Positions 8,012-16,789 are shown, counted from the first letter of the stretch. The stretch: 64,000 nt of DNA from Flintibacter muris (GCF_943192995.1 NZ_CALPCP010000001.1:360338-424337), one strand, 5' to 3'. Numbers and translations are program-made. The notes: generated by a model not told the origin, from the letters alone.

Positions 8012-9757
8012 TTATTGAATGGTAATATTGTCCAGACCGCCAAAGGACATCAAATCGTCCAGGGGGTCCTTTTCCGCCGCAGGGGGCGCGGGCGACTGCG
8101 CTGGTTCCTCCGGCGGGGGAGTTCCGGTAACTACGCTGACCTGGGGCTGTCCGCCAAAGGTGGCGGCCGCCGCCTGAGCCAGCTTTTCCAGCACCGCCGG
8201 CTTGTTCAGCATAGAGCGGGTGAACTCGCTGTCCACCCACAGGGTGAGCTTCCCGTTTTTCCAAACGCCGGTCACCTTGGCGGGATTGTTTAAATAGGGC
8301 ATCACTGTGGGGGGCACCTTCCCCCGCAGTCCCGCCGCGAAAGAGGGCCAAAAGCGGCTGTCGCCGCCCCCCTGGCCCGCAGGGGTGGTCTGCGTGGGAG
8401 CCGGAGCGGGCCTGACAGCCCCAGGCCTGGGCGGTTCCGCCTTTGGAATGGGCTCCGGCGAGTCAAAAATAAAGTCAGCTTCTTCTGGGGGCTCCTCCGG
8501 CAGAGGAGGGCGGTCATCCTCCCAGGGGGGACGGCTGTCCACAGCCGGCTCAGCCGGTTTGGGCGGGGCCTTGACGGGCTCCGTGGCCGGGGCAGATACC
8601 GGGGCTGAAATTCCCTGGGCAATTTTTTCCTCCAGCCGGGCGATCCGGGCGGACAGCCCGGCAAAGGACTGGTCCAGGCTCTCGTCGCTGAGACGGATCA
8701 GGCACAACTCCGCATCGGTGCGCCGGTTGGCGCTGCGGGACAGCCCGGCGGCGGTGTCCTGGAGGAGGGTAAGCATTTGCAGCAGCCGCTGGGCGGACAG
8801 CTGTTCCCCCAGACGGCGCAGAGTGGCCTCATCATAGCCCCCGGCCATCAGGGCTCCACAGCCCTGGGGGGCTGTCTTGCGCAGCAGCAGGTCCCGGGCC
8901 AGGGAGGACAGCTCCCCCAGCACCGAACCCACATCCTTGCCGTTGGCATACAGCCGGCCCAGGGTGTCCAGGGCGGCAGCTGTGTCCCGCCGGGCCAGCT
9001 GGTCCATAAGGTTGGCGGTCTCCACATTGCCGGCCAGGCCCAGGGTATCCAAAATAGCCTGCTCATCCACGGCGGACTTACCCCCGGCGCACTGGTCCAG
9101 CAGAGACAGAGCGTCCCGCAGGCCGCCGTCAGCCAGGCGGGCCAGCAGGGCGGCCCCCTCCGGGGTCAGGGGGATTTTTTCCTCCGCCGCCACATACTCC
9201 AGCCGCTGGGCGATCCGCATGGGCAAGATCCGCTTGAAGGCAAACTGCTGGCACCGGCTTTTGATGGTGGCGGGTACCTTGTGCAGCTCAGTGGTGGCCA
9301 GGATGAACAGCAGATGGGAAGGCGGCTCCTCCAGAATCTTCAAAAGCGCGTTAAAGGCGGCGGTGGACAGCATATGGACCTCGTCCACAATGTACACCCG
9401 TTTTTGGACGGCGGCGGGGGTATACACCGCCTCATCCCGCAGGGCCCGGACCTGGTCCACGCCGTTGTTGGAGGCGGCATCCAGCTCCAGCACGTCCAAA
9501 ATGGAGCCGTTTTCAATCCCCAAGCAGGCGGGGCAGGCGTTGCAGGGGTTGCCCTGCTGGGGATTTTGGCAGTTTACCGCCCGGGCCAGAATTTTGGCGC
9601 AGGTGGTCTTGCCCGTCCCCCGGGTGCCGGTGAACAGGTAGGCGTGGGAAAGCCGCCCCGCCGCCGTCTGACGCTTCAGGGTGTCGGTGATGTGCTCCTG
9701 ACCCACCACATCGTCAAAGGTACAGGGCCGCCATTTGCGGTATAACGCCTGGTACAC
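8012..9757 (-). CDS. dnaX: DNA polymerase III subunits gamma/tau
   Basis: 581 residues from the GTG at 9757, which has GGAGGT nine bases upstream and gives the family start (VYQALYRKWRP); a 24-residue upstream extension is rejected. It is the clamp-loader motor. Walker A GTRGTGKTT is at about residues 44-52, followed by the four-cysteine zinc module (CQNPQQGNPCNACPAC), Walker B YIVDEVHML, sensor 1 LATTELHKVP and the SRC arginine finger. A proline-rich tau linker (about residues 395-480) leads to a C-terminal domain. No obvious frameshift site for gamma was checked. Confidence 0.96.
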   Translation of the reverse strand: MYQALYRKWRPCTFDDVVGQEHITDTLKRQTAAGRLSHAYLFTGTRGTGKTTCAKILARAVNCQNPQQGNPCNACPACLGIENGSILDVLELDAASNNGVDQVRALRDEAVYTPAAVQKRVYIVDEVHMLSTAAFNALLKILEEPPSHLLFILATTELHKVPATIKSRCQQFAFKRILPMRIAQRLEYVAAEEKIPLTPEGAALLARLADGGLRDALSLLDQCAGGKSAVDEQAILDTLGLAGNVETANLMDQLARRDTAAALDTLGRLYANGKDVGSVLGELSSLARDLLLRKTAPQGCGALMAGGYDEATLRRLGEQLSAQRLLQMLTLLQDTAAGLSRSANRRTDAELCLIRLSDESLDQSFAGLSARIARLEEKIAQGISAPVSAPATEPVKAPPKPAEPAVDSRPPWEDDRPPLPEEPPEEADFIFDSPEPIPKAEPPRPGAVRPAPAPTQTTPAGQGGGDSRFWPSFAAGLRGKVPPTVMPYLNNPAKVTGVWKNGKLTLWVDSEFTRSMLNKPAVLEKLAQAAAATFGGQPQVSVVTGTPPPEEPAQSPAPPAAEKDPLDDLMSFGGLDNITIQ

Positions 9758-9802
9758 TGTCTGTTCACCTCCAAAAGGCTCCCTCTCTGATGGAGGAAAA
9801 TT

Positions 9803-10107
9803 AACTCGGCACAGAGCAAGACCGCACACCGGCCTTTGAAGCGCGGGACATACCCGTTACCTGGACAGCCGGCTCAAGACCAGTGAACCCACGGCACACG
9901 CGTCCAAACGCTTAGTGCTGCTCGGTTCCCCGCCTGACACGGTTCACGCCAGCCACGTTGCGCGGGACCGGTCTGTCATCACTGCTTTTCCAGGGCAGAC
10001 GATACCTCCACACGTCCGGGGGCCGGGATTCATCCCCGCTGCAGCGGATTGCGGGTACAGGGCACCGCTATCTCCCCGACTAGTGCGGCCTTGCTCCGTA
10101 CCGAGAC
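9803..10107 (-). ncRNA. ffs: Signal recognition particle RNA (large, Firmicutes type)
   Basis: Minus strand. The Alu-domain core GGGGAGATAGCGGTGCCCTG, CCCGCAATCCGCTGCAGCGG and the domain IV hairpin GTCAGG-CGG-GGAA-CCG-AGCAGCACTAAG are unmistakable. The ends pair over about 20 bp (CTCGGTACGGAGCAAG with CTTGCTCTGTGCCGAG), which sets the approximate boundaries; the exact ends are inferred. It lies about 45 bases upstream of dnaX, the usual Firmicutes order. It scaffolds Ffh for membrane protein targeting. Confidence 0.95.
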
Positions 10108-10125
10108 GGAATAAAGGCTTTTCAT

Positions 10126-10154
10126 ATTGTACTATACTTTTTCCAGTTTCGCAA
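10126..10154 (-). promoter_or_regulatory. Promoter of the SRP RNA
   Basis: Minus strand TTGCGA, 17 bases, TACAAT, placing transcription start near 10118. It overlaps the apparent start of the remnant gene on the plus strand, showing that gene has lost its own 5' end. Confidence 0.7.
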
Positions 10155-10663
10155 CGATTATTTTCGAAAATTTTAATGGTGCAGGCAGTAATGGTCATAT
10201 GCAGGATCAGGATACTTGCCCGTTAGAGGTCTGGCTAACACTTCGGAACCTTGTAAAAGACGCACATACTGACAATCAAGAAACCTTATTAGAAGGGGAC
10301 TGGTATTTTTCCTTTGTTATAGGCCGTAGTCAGTCTCCAGAAGTAATTTCACTTCCCGACACCGAGGTAATGGCAATGGTCTTGGATACGCACGAAGAAA
10401 TTCCGGTTATAGTCACTAATATTGAATTGACTAATACTGGCTTACGCTTGCAATATACACATGAAGAAGGAACGCTATCCCTTTCTAACCAAGAAATTAG
10501 GGTAGTATTGGAGAATGGCAAGATCATCGGTAATAACGGCGGTATTGGAAGTCCAACTGAGGACAACCTTGCTATGAAATTCTCCTACCAGTGGCTTGTT
10601 CCTGTAAATTTGAATGAAGTTGCTGTCATCCTAATTGGTAAAACGGAAGTCAATGTCCTGTGA
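10127..10663 (+). pseudogene. C-terminal remnant of a DUF4179/anti-sigma-like surface protein
   Basis: An open frame of 178 codons, AT-rich compared with its neighbours. The first 25-30 residues lie over the SRP promoter and have no ribosome site. From about residue 50 the pattern (LEGDWYFSFVIG, then beta-rich stretches, ending VNLNEVAVILIGKTEVNVL) resembles the C-terminal Ig-like domain of DUF4179/DUF5643 anti-sigma proteins. The membrane span and N-terminal domain expected in a full gene are absent, so I read it as a truncated import. Confidence 0.5.
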
Positions 10664-10702
10664 TACCCTTCACAGCAAATAATTTCCCTGCCAAGAGTTG
10701 AA

Positions 10703-10744
10703 GCAGAAGGACAAGGCCCAAGCCTTGTCCTTCCGCTTTATTTT
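10703..10744 (+). terminator. Intrinsic terminator
   Basis: GAAGGACAAGGC pairs with GCCTTGTCCTTC around a 4-base loop, followed by CGCTTTATTTT. It separates the plus-strand remnant from the converging two-component operon. Confidence 0.8.
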
Positions 10745-10755
10745 GAGAGGGATAA

Positions 10756-11763
10756 TCACAAAATTGCCACGCCGCTCCAAACCTGGGCCTGCGTGATTGC
10801 CAGAACGGTTTCGGTGGGGACACCGGCGATCTCGTCGCCGAAGATCGCTTGCAGATTTCCGCCCGTCAGCATGGCGGCAAGCTGGGATTTTGCTGCGCTG
10901 GCCGAAAGCAGATCGGAGGCTTGCATACGCCGCTGAATCTGTTTCTCCACCGCCAGCTTCATAAACTCGGTGTGGCGGGCCATACGCAAATCCCACCAGC
11001 TTTCTTCATCGTCAGAGCCGCTCTTGGAATAGGTGATCTCACCGCCCGCACTGGAAGAACAGGCGTTACAGATATTCCCGTCCTCACCGATGGCAACGGC
11101 CTGGGACATATCCCATGTACTACCGGGCATGATGGCCTCGTTCCGCGCTGCGTCAAAGGCAAACCATGTATCAATCTTCGCAAAAATCTCCTGGGCGTAG
11201 GCGCTGTCTGTCTCCATGCGCTCCTGCACCTTGGGATGGATGACCACAGCCTTGCTCCCAGGCGGGACGTTGCCCAGGGCGTGAATCTCCTTGGGAGCGG
11301 TAAACCTGCCGTCTATGGAGCCGTAGAAGGGATTGGCCCCGGTGGGCTGCCAATTCTCCAGTGTTTCCTTCGCTTTGTCCCCCTCCTGATATAACAGGTA
11401 GTGGGGGTAGTCGTTCCGCGTCCTCCAATAGCCGCTGCTGGCGTCAAAGACGTGATAGACCAGATTGGGGTACTTGGCTTTCAGCATCGTTTCCAGGGAA
11501 GGTGCCTCCACGGATTCTACACCCGCCGCCTGCACCTGTCCGGCGGACCGCACCGACAAATCCATCATCAGGCTGGTGGGCATCGCCGCCATGCCTGCCA
11601 GACCGCCCAGGCCAGTGGTGAACGTGTCGGCCCTGCTTCTGCTGGCCTGTGCCGCCATATCCATGAAGCTGCTGCCCTGCGTCCCGGTCTGCTTTGTTTC
11701 ACGGGACTTTGTGGGGGTGCTGTATGTCTGTGTCCCGTAACTCGGTTGAATCGTATTGCTCAT
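10756..11763 (-). CDS. Uncharacterised protein of the LytTR operon, 335 aa
   Basis: No signal peptide or membrane span. Residues about 30-45 read SSFMDMAAQASRSRAD, matching TSSFLDMAAKVSRGTAD in the next gene upstream. Both also share a central block with VVIHPKVQERMETDSAYAQEIFAKID here and VVIAPNILEDMANDPEKAAY there, so they are distant relatives. This one has an added C-terminal half with a CNACSSSAGG cysteine pair and helical stretches. The family looks like the DUF6033-type proteins of Clostridia, with no assigned function. It is last in an operon with a response regulator and sensor kinase (22-base gap), suggesting it is a signalling or secreted partner. The minus-strand stop at 10756 faces a terminator. 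Confidence 0.7.
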   Translation of the reverse strand: MSNTIQPSYGTQTYSTPTKSRETKQTGTQGSSFMDMAAQASRSRADTFTTGLGGLAGMAAMPTSLMMDLSVRSAGQVQAAGVESVEAPSLETMLKAKYPNLVYHVFDASSGYWRTRNDYPHYLLYQEGDKAKETLENWQPTGANPFYGSIDGRFTAPKEIHALGNVPPGSKAVVIHPKVQERMETDSAYAQEIFAKIDTWFAFDAARNEAIMPGSTWDMSQAVAIGEDGNICNACSSSAGGEITYSKSGSDDEESWWDLRMARHTEFMKLAVEKQIQRRMQASDLLSASAAKSQLAAMLTGGNLQAIFGDEIAGVPTETVLAITQAQVWSGVAIL

Positions 11764-11784
11764 TGTATCACCCTTCCTGTTTCA

Positions 11785-12558
11785 TTACATATTGAGGAAA
11801 AACATATTTGCTCCTGCCGGTAAAGAAATCTCCGGCGTAACGGTGGGGGCAGATACCATCCGCATTTTCAGCAGATCACCGATATTGGAAAAGGACTTTT
11901 CCAGCGCCTCGGCTTGTGCGGTACGCTCCCACATCGCCCTGCGTTCCGCTGCCGCCGCCGCAGCCTGCTCTTGATACTGCCGCTGCTGTTCCACTTTTTT
12001 CTTGGCCTTTTCCGCATTGATCCTGTTTACCTCGGCCACACGCTCCGGGGAATCACCACAACCACCGATATAGGTCACACTTCCATCCTCATGGATTACC
12101 ACGCCGCAAGGCTCATAGTTAAGGCCCTGGGCGGCGAACTGTGCTTTCAATCTTGGAGTAGCATTGAAAAAATCATCAATCTTCTGCTCGTAATACGCTG
12201 CCTTTTCCGGGTCATTTGCCATATCCTCTAAAATGTTGGGCGCAATCACAACGCTGTTGCCGTTCATGCGACCGCCCGCTTTTTGAAGGCTGGCTTGGTC
12301 TTTTCCGACGCTCTGAATCGTGATCTGTCCGTATTTGTTTTCCAGGTGTTTCTTGTAAGCATCAACATTTGATGTTTCACCCTCGTTGGTGACTTCTGGC
12401 CTGCTGCTGATTTCCAGCATGTCAGCCGTGCCTCTGCTGACCTTTGCCGCCATATCCAGAAAACTGGAAGTCCGTGCCGCCGCACTCCGAACGGTGCGGT
12501 TTTCGAGCAGGGGGCTATACATCCTGTTCAAATATCTGCAATCAATCATGCCGCTCAT
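11785..12558 (-). CDS. DUF6033-like protein, 257 aa
   Basis: Starts with an ATGA overlap on the kinase stop, so it is translationally coupled. The block YKKHLENKYGQITIQSVGKDQ, VVIAPNILEDMANDPEKAAYYEQKI and VVIHEDGSVTYIGG is the pattern I associate with DUF6033. The N-terminal SSFLDMAAKVSRGTAD motif is shared with the next gene. A coiled coil rich in alanine, glutamate and arginine (about residues 175-225, AEKAKKKVEQQRQYQEQAAA) follows. No Sec signal. Function unknown; operon context implies a role with the two-component system. Confidence 0.7.
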   Translation of the reverse strand: MSGMIDCRYLNRMYSPLLENRTVRSAAARTSSFLDMAAKVSRGTADMLEISSRPEVTNEGETSNVDAYKKHLENKYGQITIQSVGKDQASLQKAGGRMNGNSVVIAPNILEDMANDPEKAAYYEQKIDDFFNATPRLKAQFAAQGLNYEPCGVVIHEDGSVTYIGGCGDSPERVAEVNRINAEKAKKKVEQQRQYQEQAAAAAAERRAMWERTAQAEALEKSFSNIGDLLKMRMVSAPTVTPEISLPAGANMFFLNM

Positions 12559-13937
12559 AAACTACTCCTTTCCTGCAATAGAACTGTTGCGGAAAATTCC
12601 TGTTGAACTGCTTTCAACTCCAATTCTCCCATATACTTCTCCGCCTCCCGGCGCACGTTGGCAAGACCGATGCCGTGCATGGAGGCGTCCTCCTGTTTCG
12701 TTGTGGCAGGCAAGCCGTCCTGCCCGAATACCACCTCACCCGTGAAAGAGTTTTTGACCTCGATCAGAAAGAAACGTCCTTTTCTCTTTCCAATCAGCAC
12801 GATAAACCGCTCACCCTCGCTGACCTTCTCGCAAGCCTCCACCGCGTTTTGCAGAAGATTTTGAAGGATGATACCCACATCAAAGGCATCATAGGCCCCT
12901 GGATCGGGGTAATGGAACTCCACCTGGAAACGGATGCCCAGGTCAAGGCTCCGCCGCCGTGTATCGTTGACGATCACATCCGTGACCGGGTTGCCTGTCT
13001 GGAGCGTCAGCTCAAAGCCGTTCATGCTCTCGTCCAGCTTGGCGATATAGTCCTCCAGGCTGGCGTACTCGCCGCGACCGGCCAGCCCCTTGATATTGGT
13101 CAGATGGCCCCGCATTTCATGTTTCAGTTGGCGGATGCGGGCGTAGAACTGTTCCGCCTCATGGATGCGCGCCCGGATCGCCTGTGTCTGCTGACGCTCC
13201 ATAAAATAGGTACCCTGTTCCTCCCGCAGCGCCGCCATCCCCTGCTGAAAGGCGATGGTCAGCCAGGCCCCGGCGTAGAACAGCAGGGCCAGTACCGGCA
13301 CTACCGCCAAAAACGCCGGGTGGCGCTCATAGAGCTGAAGCAGAACGCCGTCCTCGAACTCAATCAGCAGTCGGGAAATCATTTGCCCGAACAAAATCCC
13401 CGCCGTTGGCACTAAGCTGATATAGCACAGTTCCCGCCGTTGGAGCGTCATTCGCTGTTTTCTCATTTGACGCTGGAGGGCATAGAGCATGACAGCCAAC
13501 AGAGTGGCATGGGACACCAGGAACAGCATAACCAGCAGGGCGGCGCGGAGAAAGACCGCCTTTGGCGGTTCCAGTTGGAAGGGCAGCGACCGCTCCACGA
13601 TGAAGTACAGGCTTTGCACCATCAGGCCGCTGGAAATCCTGGCGTTAAAATAGAGCAGCGTCAAGAGGAATATGAAGGATTTTTCCAGGCCAATCCATTT
13701 TGACGCCGCCAGCAGCATCACAGCCAAAATCAGCCCGAAGGAACCTTGCGGGAGCGCCGCCCGGTTGCATACCAGCTCAAAGAGGATGTACGCAGAAAAA
13801 ACAATAAGCAGCTTTCGCCACTTCCGGCCCTGGGCGGGGACAAATGGCTTAAAAAATGCGGTGAGCAGGATGGCGTAGGTCAGTTCTGCCCCAGCGGAAA
13901 AAGCACTGTTGAAAATGCGGAATCCCGTTTCACTCAT
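12555..13937 (-). CDS. AgrC-like sensor histidine kinase (GHKL type)
   Basis: 460 residues. About six membrane spans fill residues 1-230, with no extracellular sensor domain, as in AgrC/ComD peptide receptors. A coiled linker leads to the phosphoacceptor His273 (RQLKHEMRGH), then the N box QNLLQNAVEACEK and the G box HGIGLANVRREAEKY. Its start overlaps the response regulator stop by four bases and its stop overlaps the next gene by four, so all are one operon. No AgrD-like peptide or AgrB protease is visible nearby; the ligand is unknown. Confidence 0.9.
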   Translation of the reverse strand: MSETGFRIFNSAFSAGAELTYAILLTAFFKPFVPAQGRKWRKLLIVFSAYILFELVCNRAALPQGSFGLILAVMLLAASKWIGLEKSFIFLLTLLYFNARISSGLMVQSLYFIVERSLPFQLEPPKAVFLRAALLVMLFLVSHATLLAVMLYALQRQMRKQRMTLQRRELCYISLVPTAGILFGQMISRLLIEFEDGVLLQLYERHPAFLAVVPVLALLFYAGAWLTIAFQQGMAALREEQGTYFMERQQTQAIRARIHEAEQFYARIRQLKHEMRGHLTNIKGLAGRGEYASLEDYIAKLDESMNGFELTLQTGNPVTDVIVNDTRRRSLDLGIRFQVEFHYPDPGAYDAFDVGIILQNLLQNAVEACEKVSEGERFIVLIGKRKGRFFLIEVKNSFTGEVVFGQDGLPATTKQEDASMHGIGLANVRREAEKYMGELELKAVQQEFSATVLLQERSSL

Positions 13938-14665
13938 AGGCCCGCTCCTTTTTTCAAGAAATGAAGATACGCTTTTACAAAGTCCTGGTACTTATACTTT
14001 GAAAGTAAAAGCCTCTCCCCATTTGTCAGTGTTACTTCCGTTTTGCTGTATCCGTCCACATAGGAGAGATTGACAAGATACCCCTTGTGGATGCGGAAAA
14101 ACTGGTCTTGCAGTTCCAACTCCAAATCTCCGATTTTTGCGTAACAGGCAAATACGCCATCCTTCAAATGCAGTTCGACCTTGTGATTGCTGCTTTCGAT
14201 GTAGTAGATGCTGTCCAGCGGTACGGTCTTGCTGGCGTTGGCGGATTGGAGCGTCAGCACAGGTCCCTTCTGCGGGTTTTCCCGGCGGGTCTGTATCTGC
14301 TCCACCGCACGGGTAAAAACTTGGGCAAACTTTTCCTCGTCCACCGGCTTCAGCAGATATTGGAATGCCCCCACGTCAAAGGCATCGAACACATACCGCT
14401 CATAGCCGGTCACGAAGATAATGACCGGCTGCGTTCCGGTCGTCCGTTCCCGGATCGTCCGGGCCAGAGCCATACCATCCAGGCGGTCGCCGGAGGAGGC
14501 CAGCTCTATGTCCAGAAAAAGAAGGTCAAGTTCTTGGGTGTCTGCAAGGCAGTCACCGGCAGAAGCGTACTCCACGATCTCACAGGGGCAGGACTGCGCC
14601 CTAATCAATGACGAGAGATAGGCGCGGGTATTGGCTTCATCATCACAAATTGCAATTCTTATCAT
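13934..14665 (-). CDS. LytTR family response regulator
   Basis: 243 residues. A receiver domain with the acidic pair Asp8-Asp9, the phosphoacceptor Asp52 in LLFLDIE, the switch FVTGYE and the lysine in YLLKPV leads to a LytTR DNA-binding domain (IYYIESSNHKVELHLKDG, RIHKGYLVNLSYV, LLLSKYKYQDFVKAYLHFLK). First gene of the operon; GAGGA precedes the ATG. It probably controls its own operon, the usual arrangement for AgrA-like regulators. Confidence 0.92.
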   Translation of the reverse strand: MIRIAICDDEANTRAYLSSLIRAQSCPCEIVEYASAGDCLADTQELDLLFLDIELASSGDRLDGMALARTIRERTTGTQPVIIFVTGYERYVFDAFDVGAFQYLLKPVDEEKFAQVFTRAVEQIQTRRENPQKGPVLTLQSANASKTVPLDSIYYIESSNHKVELHLKDGVFACYAKIGDLELELQDQFFRIHKGYLVNLSYVDGYSKTEVTLTNGERLLLSKYKYQDFVKAYLHFLKKGAGL

Positions 14666-14805
14666 GGTGGCATTCCTCTATACATTATTCGTTCAAATGG
14701 GCGCTTGAGTAAAGCCGATTGACGTGAATAGACGATTTGAGAGCGTGACTGGACAGCCATACTATATCAAGCAATCACATCTGAATAGCAGAAAGCAGGA
14801 TTTTC

Positions 14806-14853
14806 AACAGGCAGAACGGAGCATGCAACACGTCCTCCGCTCTGCCTGTTTTG
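14806..14853 (+). terminator. Hairpin with short U tail
   Basis: AACAGGCAGA...GGA pairs with TCC...TCTGCCTGTT followed by TTTT. It lies between the divergent response regulator gene and the AraC remnant; no plus-strand gene precedes it, so it may be a leftover of a lost gene. Confidence 0.5.
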
Positions 14854-14872
14854 ACATCCGTATCCAGACTGA

Positions 14873-15032
14873 TTATTTAATCCCGTATATTTTTCTATAT
14901 TCCTTCGGCCCCATGCCATAGGCATTTTTGAACAGCTTGGCGAAATAGCCGGAACCGTGATAGCCAACTTTAGCCGCAATCGCGGCGATGCCATAGTCAG
15001 AATTTTTCAGCAGGAACAACGCCTGATTCAAC
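14873..15032 (-). pseudogene. AraC-type regulator, C-terminal helix-turn-helix remnant
   Basis: Reading from 15032 down: [20 protein letters not shown], then YFAKLFKNAYGMGPKEYRK and a stop. This is the last helix-turn-helix of an AraC/XylS regulator. The rest of the gene is missing: at 15032/15033 it joins directly to a transporter fragment on the other strand, which marks a deletion scar. Confidence 0.85.
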
Positions 15033-15459
15033 GGTGGCAAGCCTGATCGCACGTTTTTGGGATGTGACCCAGGGCTGCATCCGCATCGGCGGACGGGACG
15101 TGCGGGAGCTGAACCCTGACGGGCTGCTGCACTATATCAGCGAGGTCTTTCAAGAAAATACGCTGCTGGCGGATACGATCTACAACAACATCAAGGCCGG
15201 ACGGGACAGCGCAACAGAGGAAGAAGTGATTGCCGCCGCCAAAGCCGCCCATTGCCATGAGTTTATAGAGAAACTGCCGGAGGGGTATCATACCCATCTT
15301 TCCGAGGGCGGCAACACGCTTTCCGGCGGAGAGAAGCAGCGGATCGCCATAGCAAGAGCCATTTTGAAAGACGCGCCGATTCTGCTGTTAGATGAATCCA
15401 CGGCATCCTTGGACGCCGACAACGAGGCCAAAATCAATCAGGCGTTAGAGCCTGTTTAA
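15033..15459 (+). pseudogene. ABC exporter ATPase domain, truncated at both ends
   Basis: The frame enters just after the Walker A lysine ([13 protein letters not shown]), keeps the Q-loop (EVFQENTLL), the ABC signature [14 protein letters not shown] and Walker B ILLLDEST, then stops where a small transposable element begins (about residue NQAL). No membrane domain, Walker A or H-loop remains, so it cannot work. It resembles the ABC half-exporters usually paired with AraC regulators in Clostridia, so it and the AraC tail are likely remains of one locus. Confidence 0.85.
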
Positions 15460-15563
15460 AAACTTTAGACAAGAGGGGGAGAGAAGTAGATAATAAGGGA
15501 AAACAGACAGGAGATGAGGATAGGATGCATCAATATCCAAATTAGAAGATTTTAAACAGGCTC
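15448..15563. mobile_element. MITE with IS5-type ends, 116 bp
   Basis: Perfect terminal inverted repeats GAGCCTGTTTAAAA / TTTTAAACAGGCTC, flanked by a TTA direct repeat (15445-15447 and 15564-15566) that looks like a 3-bp target duplication. The inside is too short to code. The ends and TNA duplication fit IS5/IS1031-type elements. It interrupts the ABC remnant. Confidence 0.8.
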
Positions 15564-15590
15564 TTAGGGTTTTATATAACTGCGTCATCC

Positions 15591-15634
15591 AAATAAGCAC
15601 AGCGGCTACAGAAACCACTGTGCTTATTTTTTTA
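15591..15634. terminator. Intrinsic terminator downstream of hicB
   Basis: AAATAAGCACAG and CTGTGCTTATTT around a 15-base loop, with a long T run on the plus strand and an A/T-rich flank on the other; it can serve both directions. Confidence 0.75.
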
Positions 15635-16039
15635 CTCGCTCAGACCTGCGTTCAACCGCTCCACAAGCGCCGATTGGAGTACAGCGGAGAAGTTCAACTG
15701 CTGGGCCTCCGCCATATTATTAAGCCATGCGGGGATTGACAGCGTTTTCTTGACCGCCTTAGTAGAGCTGGCCTTGAGGTACTCGCTGGGCGAGAACTCG
15801 ATCATGACCACAAACTCACCGCTTTCCAGTTCTGCGCCGTTCGGAGCAGACGGAGCGGGGAGCGTCGACTTTCCCTCTGCGGCATCTTCATAGTACAAGC
15901 CGAGAGCATCCTTGATATTTTCAACCGCTTCGGGCAAGGTCTCGCCCTGTGAAATGCACCCGCTGACATCATGCAGCCAAACGCTGTAGCCGCCCTCATC
16001 TTCTGGATGCATGATTGCCGGGTAGTAGAGCTTATCCAT
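15632..16039 (-). CDS. hicB: HicB family antitoxin
   Basis: 135 residues. The N-terminal HicB fold (YYPAIMHPEDEGGYSVWLHD, VSGCISQGETLPEAVENIKDAL) is a partial RNase H-like domain that binds HicA. The C-terminal part (KAVKKTLSIPAWLNNMAEAQ, NFSAVLQSALVERL) is a ribbon-helix-helix DNA-binding domain, so it would also autoregulate. It follows hicA by 12 bases with a GAGGAGG site. Standard hicAB order. Confidence 0.93.
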   Translation of the reverse strand: MDKLYYPAIMHPEDEGGYSVWLHDVSGCISQGETLPEAVENIKDALGLYYEDAAEGKSTLPAPSAPNGAELESGEFVVMIEFSPSEYLKASSTKAVKKTLSIPAWLNNMAEAQQLNFSAVLQSALVERLNAGLSE

Positions 16040-16051
16040 ATCGCAACCTCC

Positions 16052-16240
16052 TCATTTCAGACCTGCATCTTTCAGGATTTTCTGTTCCGTGCCTTTTTTC
16101 AAATCTTTACTGTGCTTTGGCACCGTGGTGGTTTTTCCTGTTTCCTCATTTCGGAAGAAGTGGTGAGAACCGTTTGACCTCTCCAACCGGAAGCCATTAG
16201 CCTCTAGGAGCCTTATCATCTCATGCGGCGTCATCGGCAT
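16052..16240 (-). CDS. hicA: HicA family mRNA interferase toxin
   Basis: 62 residues, double-stranded RNA-binding-like fold. The catalytic histidine lies in SNGSHHFFRN, with the usual TPHEMIRLLEANGF start and VPKHSKDLKKGTEQKILKDAG end. It cleaves mRNA when free of HicB. AGGAGGG precedes the ATG. Confidence 0.94.
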   Translation of the reverse strand: MPMTPHEMIRLLEANGFRLERSNGSHHFFRNEETGKTTTVPKHSKDLKKGTEQKILKDAGLK

Positions 16241-16267
16241 CTCTATCCCTCCTCTTTAGCTATCCTC

Positions 16268-16296
16268 ATTATACACGTATCTTACGTATGAGTCAA
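16268..16296 (-). promoter_or_regulatory. hicAB promoter with repeated ACGTAT boxes
   Basis: Minus strand TTGACT, 17-base spacer, TATAAT. The spacer holds ACGTAT twice (16275-16280 and 16284-16289, 9-base period), a likely HicB operator placed to block polymerase. Confidence 0.7.
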
Positions 16297-16497
16297 GAGA
16301 AGAGAGACGCATATAGTACACAATCTTTTGCATCTGTCCACAAAATATGAAGTGTAAACTTTCACTTGTTTAACACAAAACAACCCCACAAATTACACAC
16401 AGAAGAGTTAATATACAAGTACCGAAAGGGAAAACAAATGACAATCAGAGTAAACCATAGGAGGCAATCATATGAACCACACAATTTTTAAATGTGG

Positions 16498-16656
16498 TTA
16501 TCCCTTTAACTCAGCCGGACAGAGGTGCCGGCAGCCGCATTTCGGGCAAACATACCCCGCCTTCCACCGCAGCGTTGCCAGATATTCCCGACACTGACTC
16601 TCAGTTGAAAACTGTTTCAGCAACGTCCCTAGGGGATATCTCTCTCGCTTTGCCAT
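16498..16656 (-). pseudogene. IS1595-type transposase, N-terminal zinc-ribbon fragment
   Basis: 52 codons: MAKRERYPLG start, then CREYLATLRWKAGYVCPKCG, the zinc ribbon and conserved CREYLxxLRW entry of IS1595/ISXO2 transposases, ending at a stop soon after. The DDE catalytic part is missing. Confidence 0.75.
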
Positions 16657-16789
16657 GCCCCTTTTCCTCGCTTTCTGGTATCATGGCCTGATTTTCTCTA
16701 AAATAGCCCGCGTGCACCTCTATTTATTATCCTTTATGCAAAAAGAGCAATTTTTCACGGGCGAACTGCACCCTATTCAGAAATGTCTA

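Noticed and set aside
16472..16597. 41-codon plus-strand peptide with an AGGAGG site
   Set aside because: It is antisense to a recognisable IS1595 transposase fragment that explains the region better.
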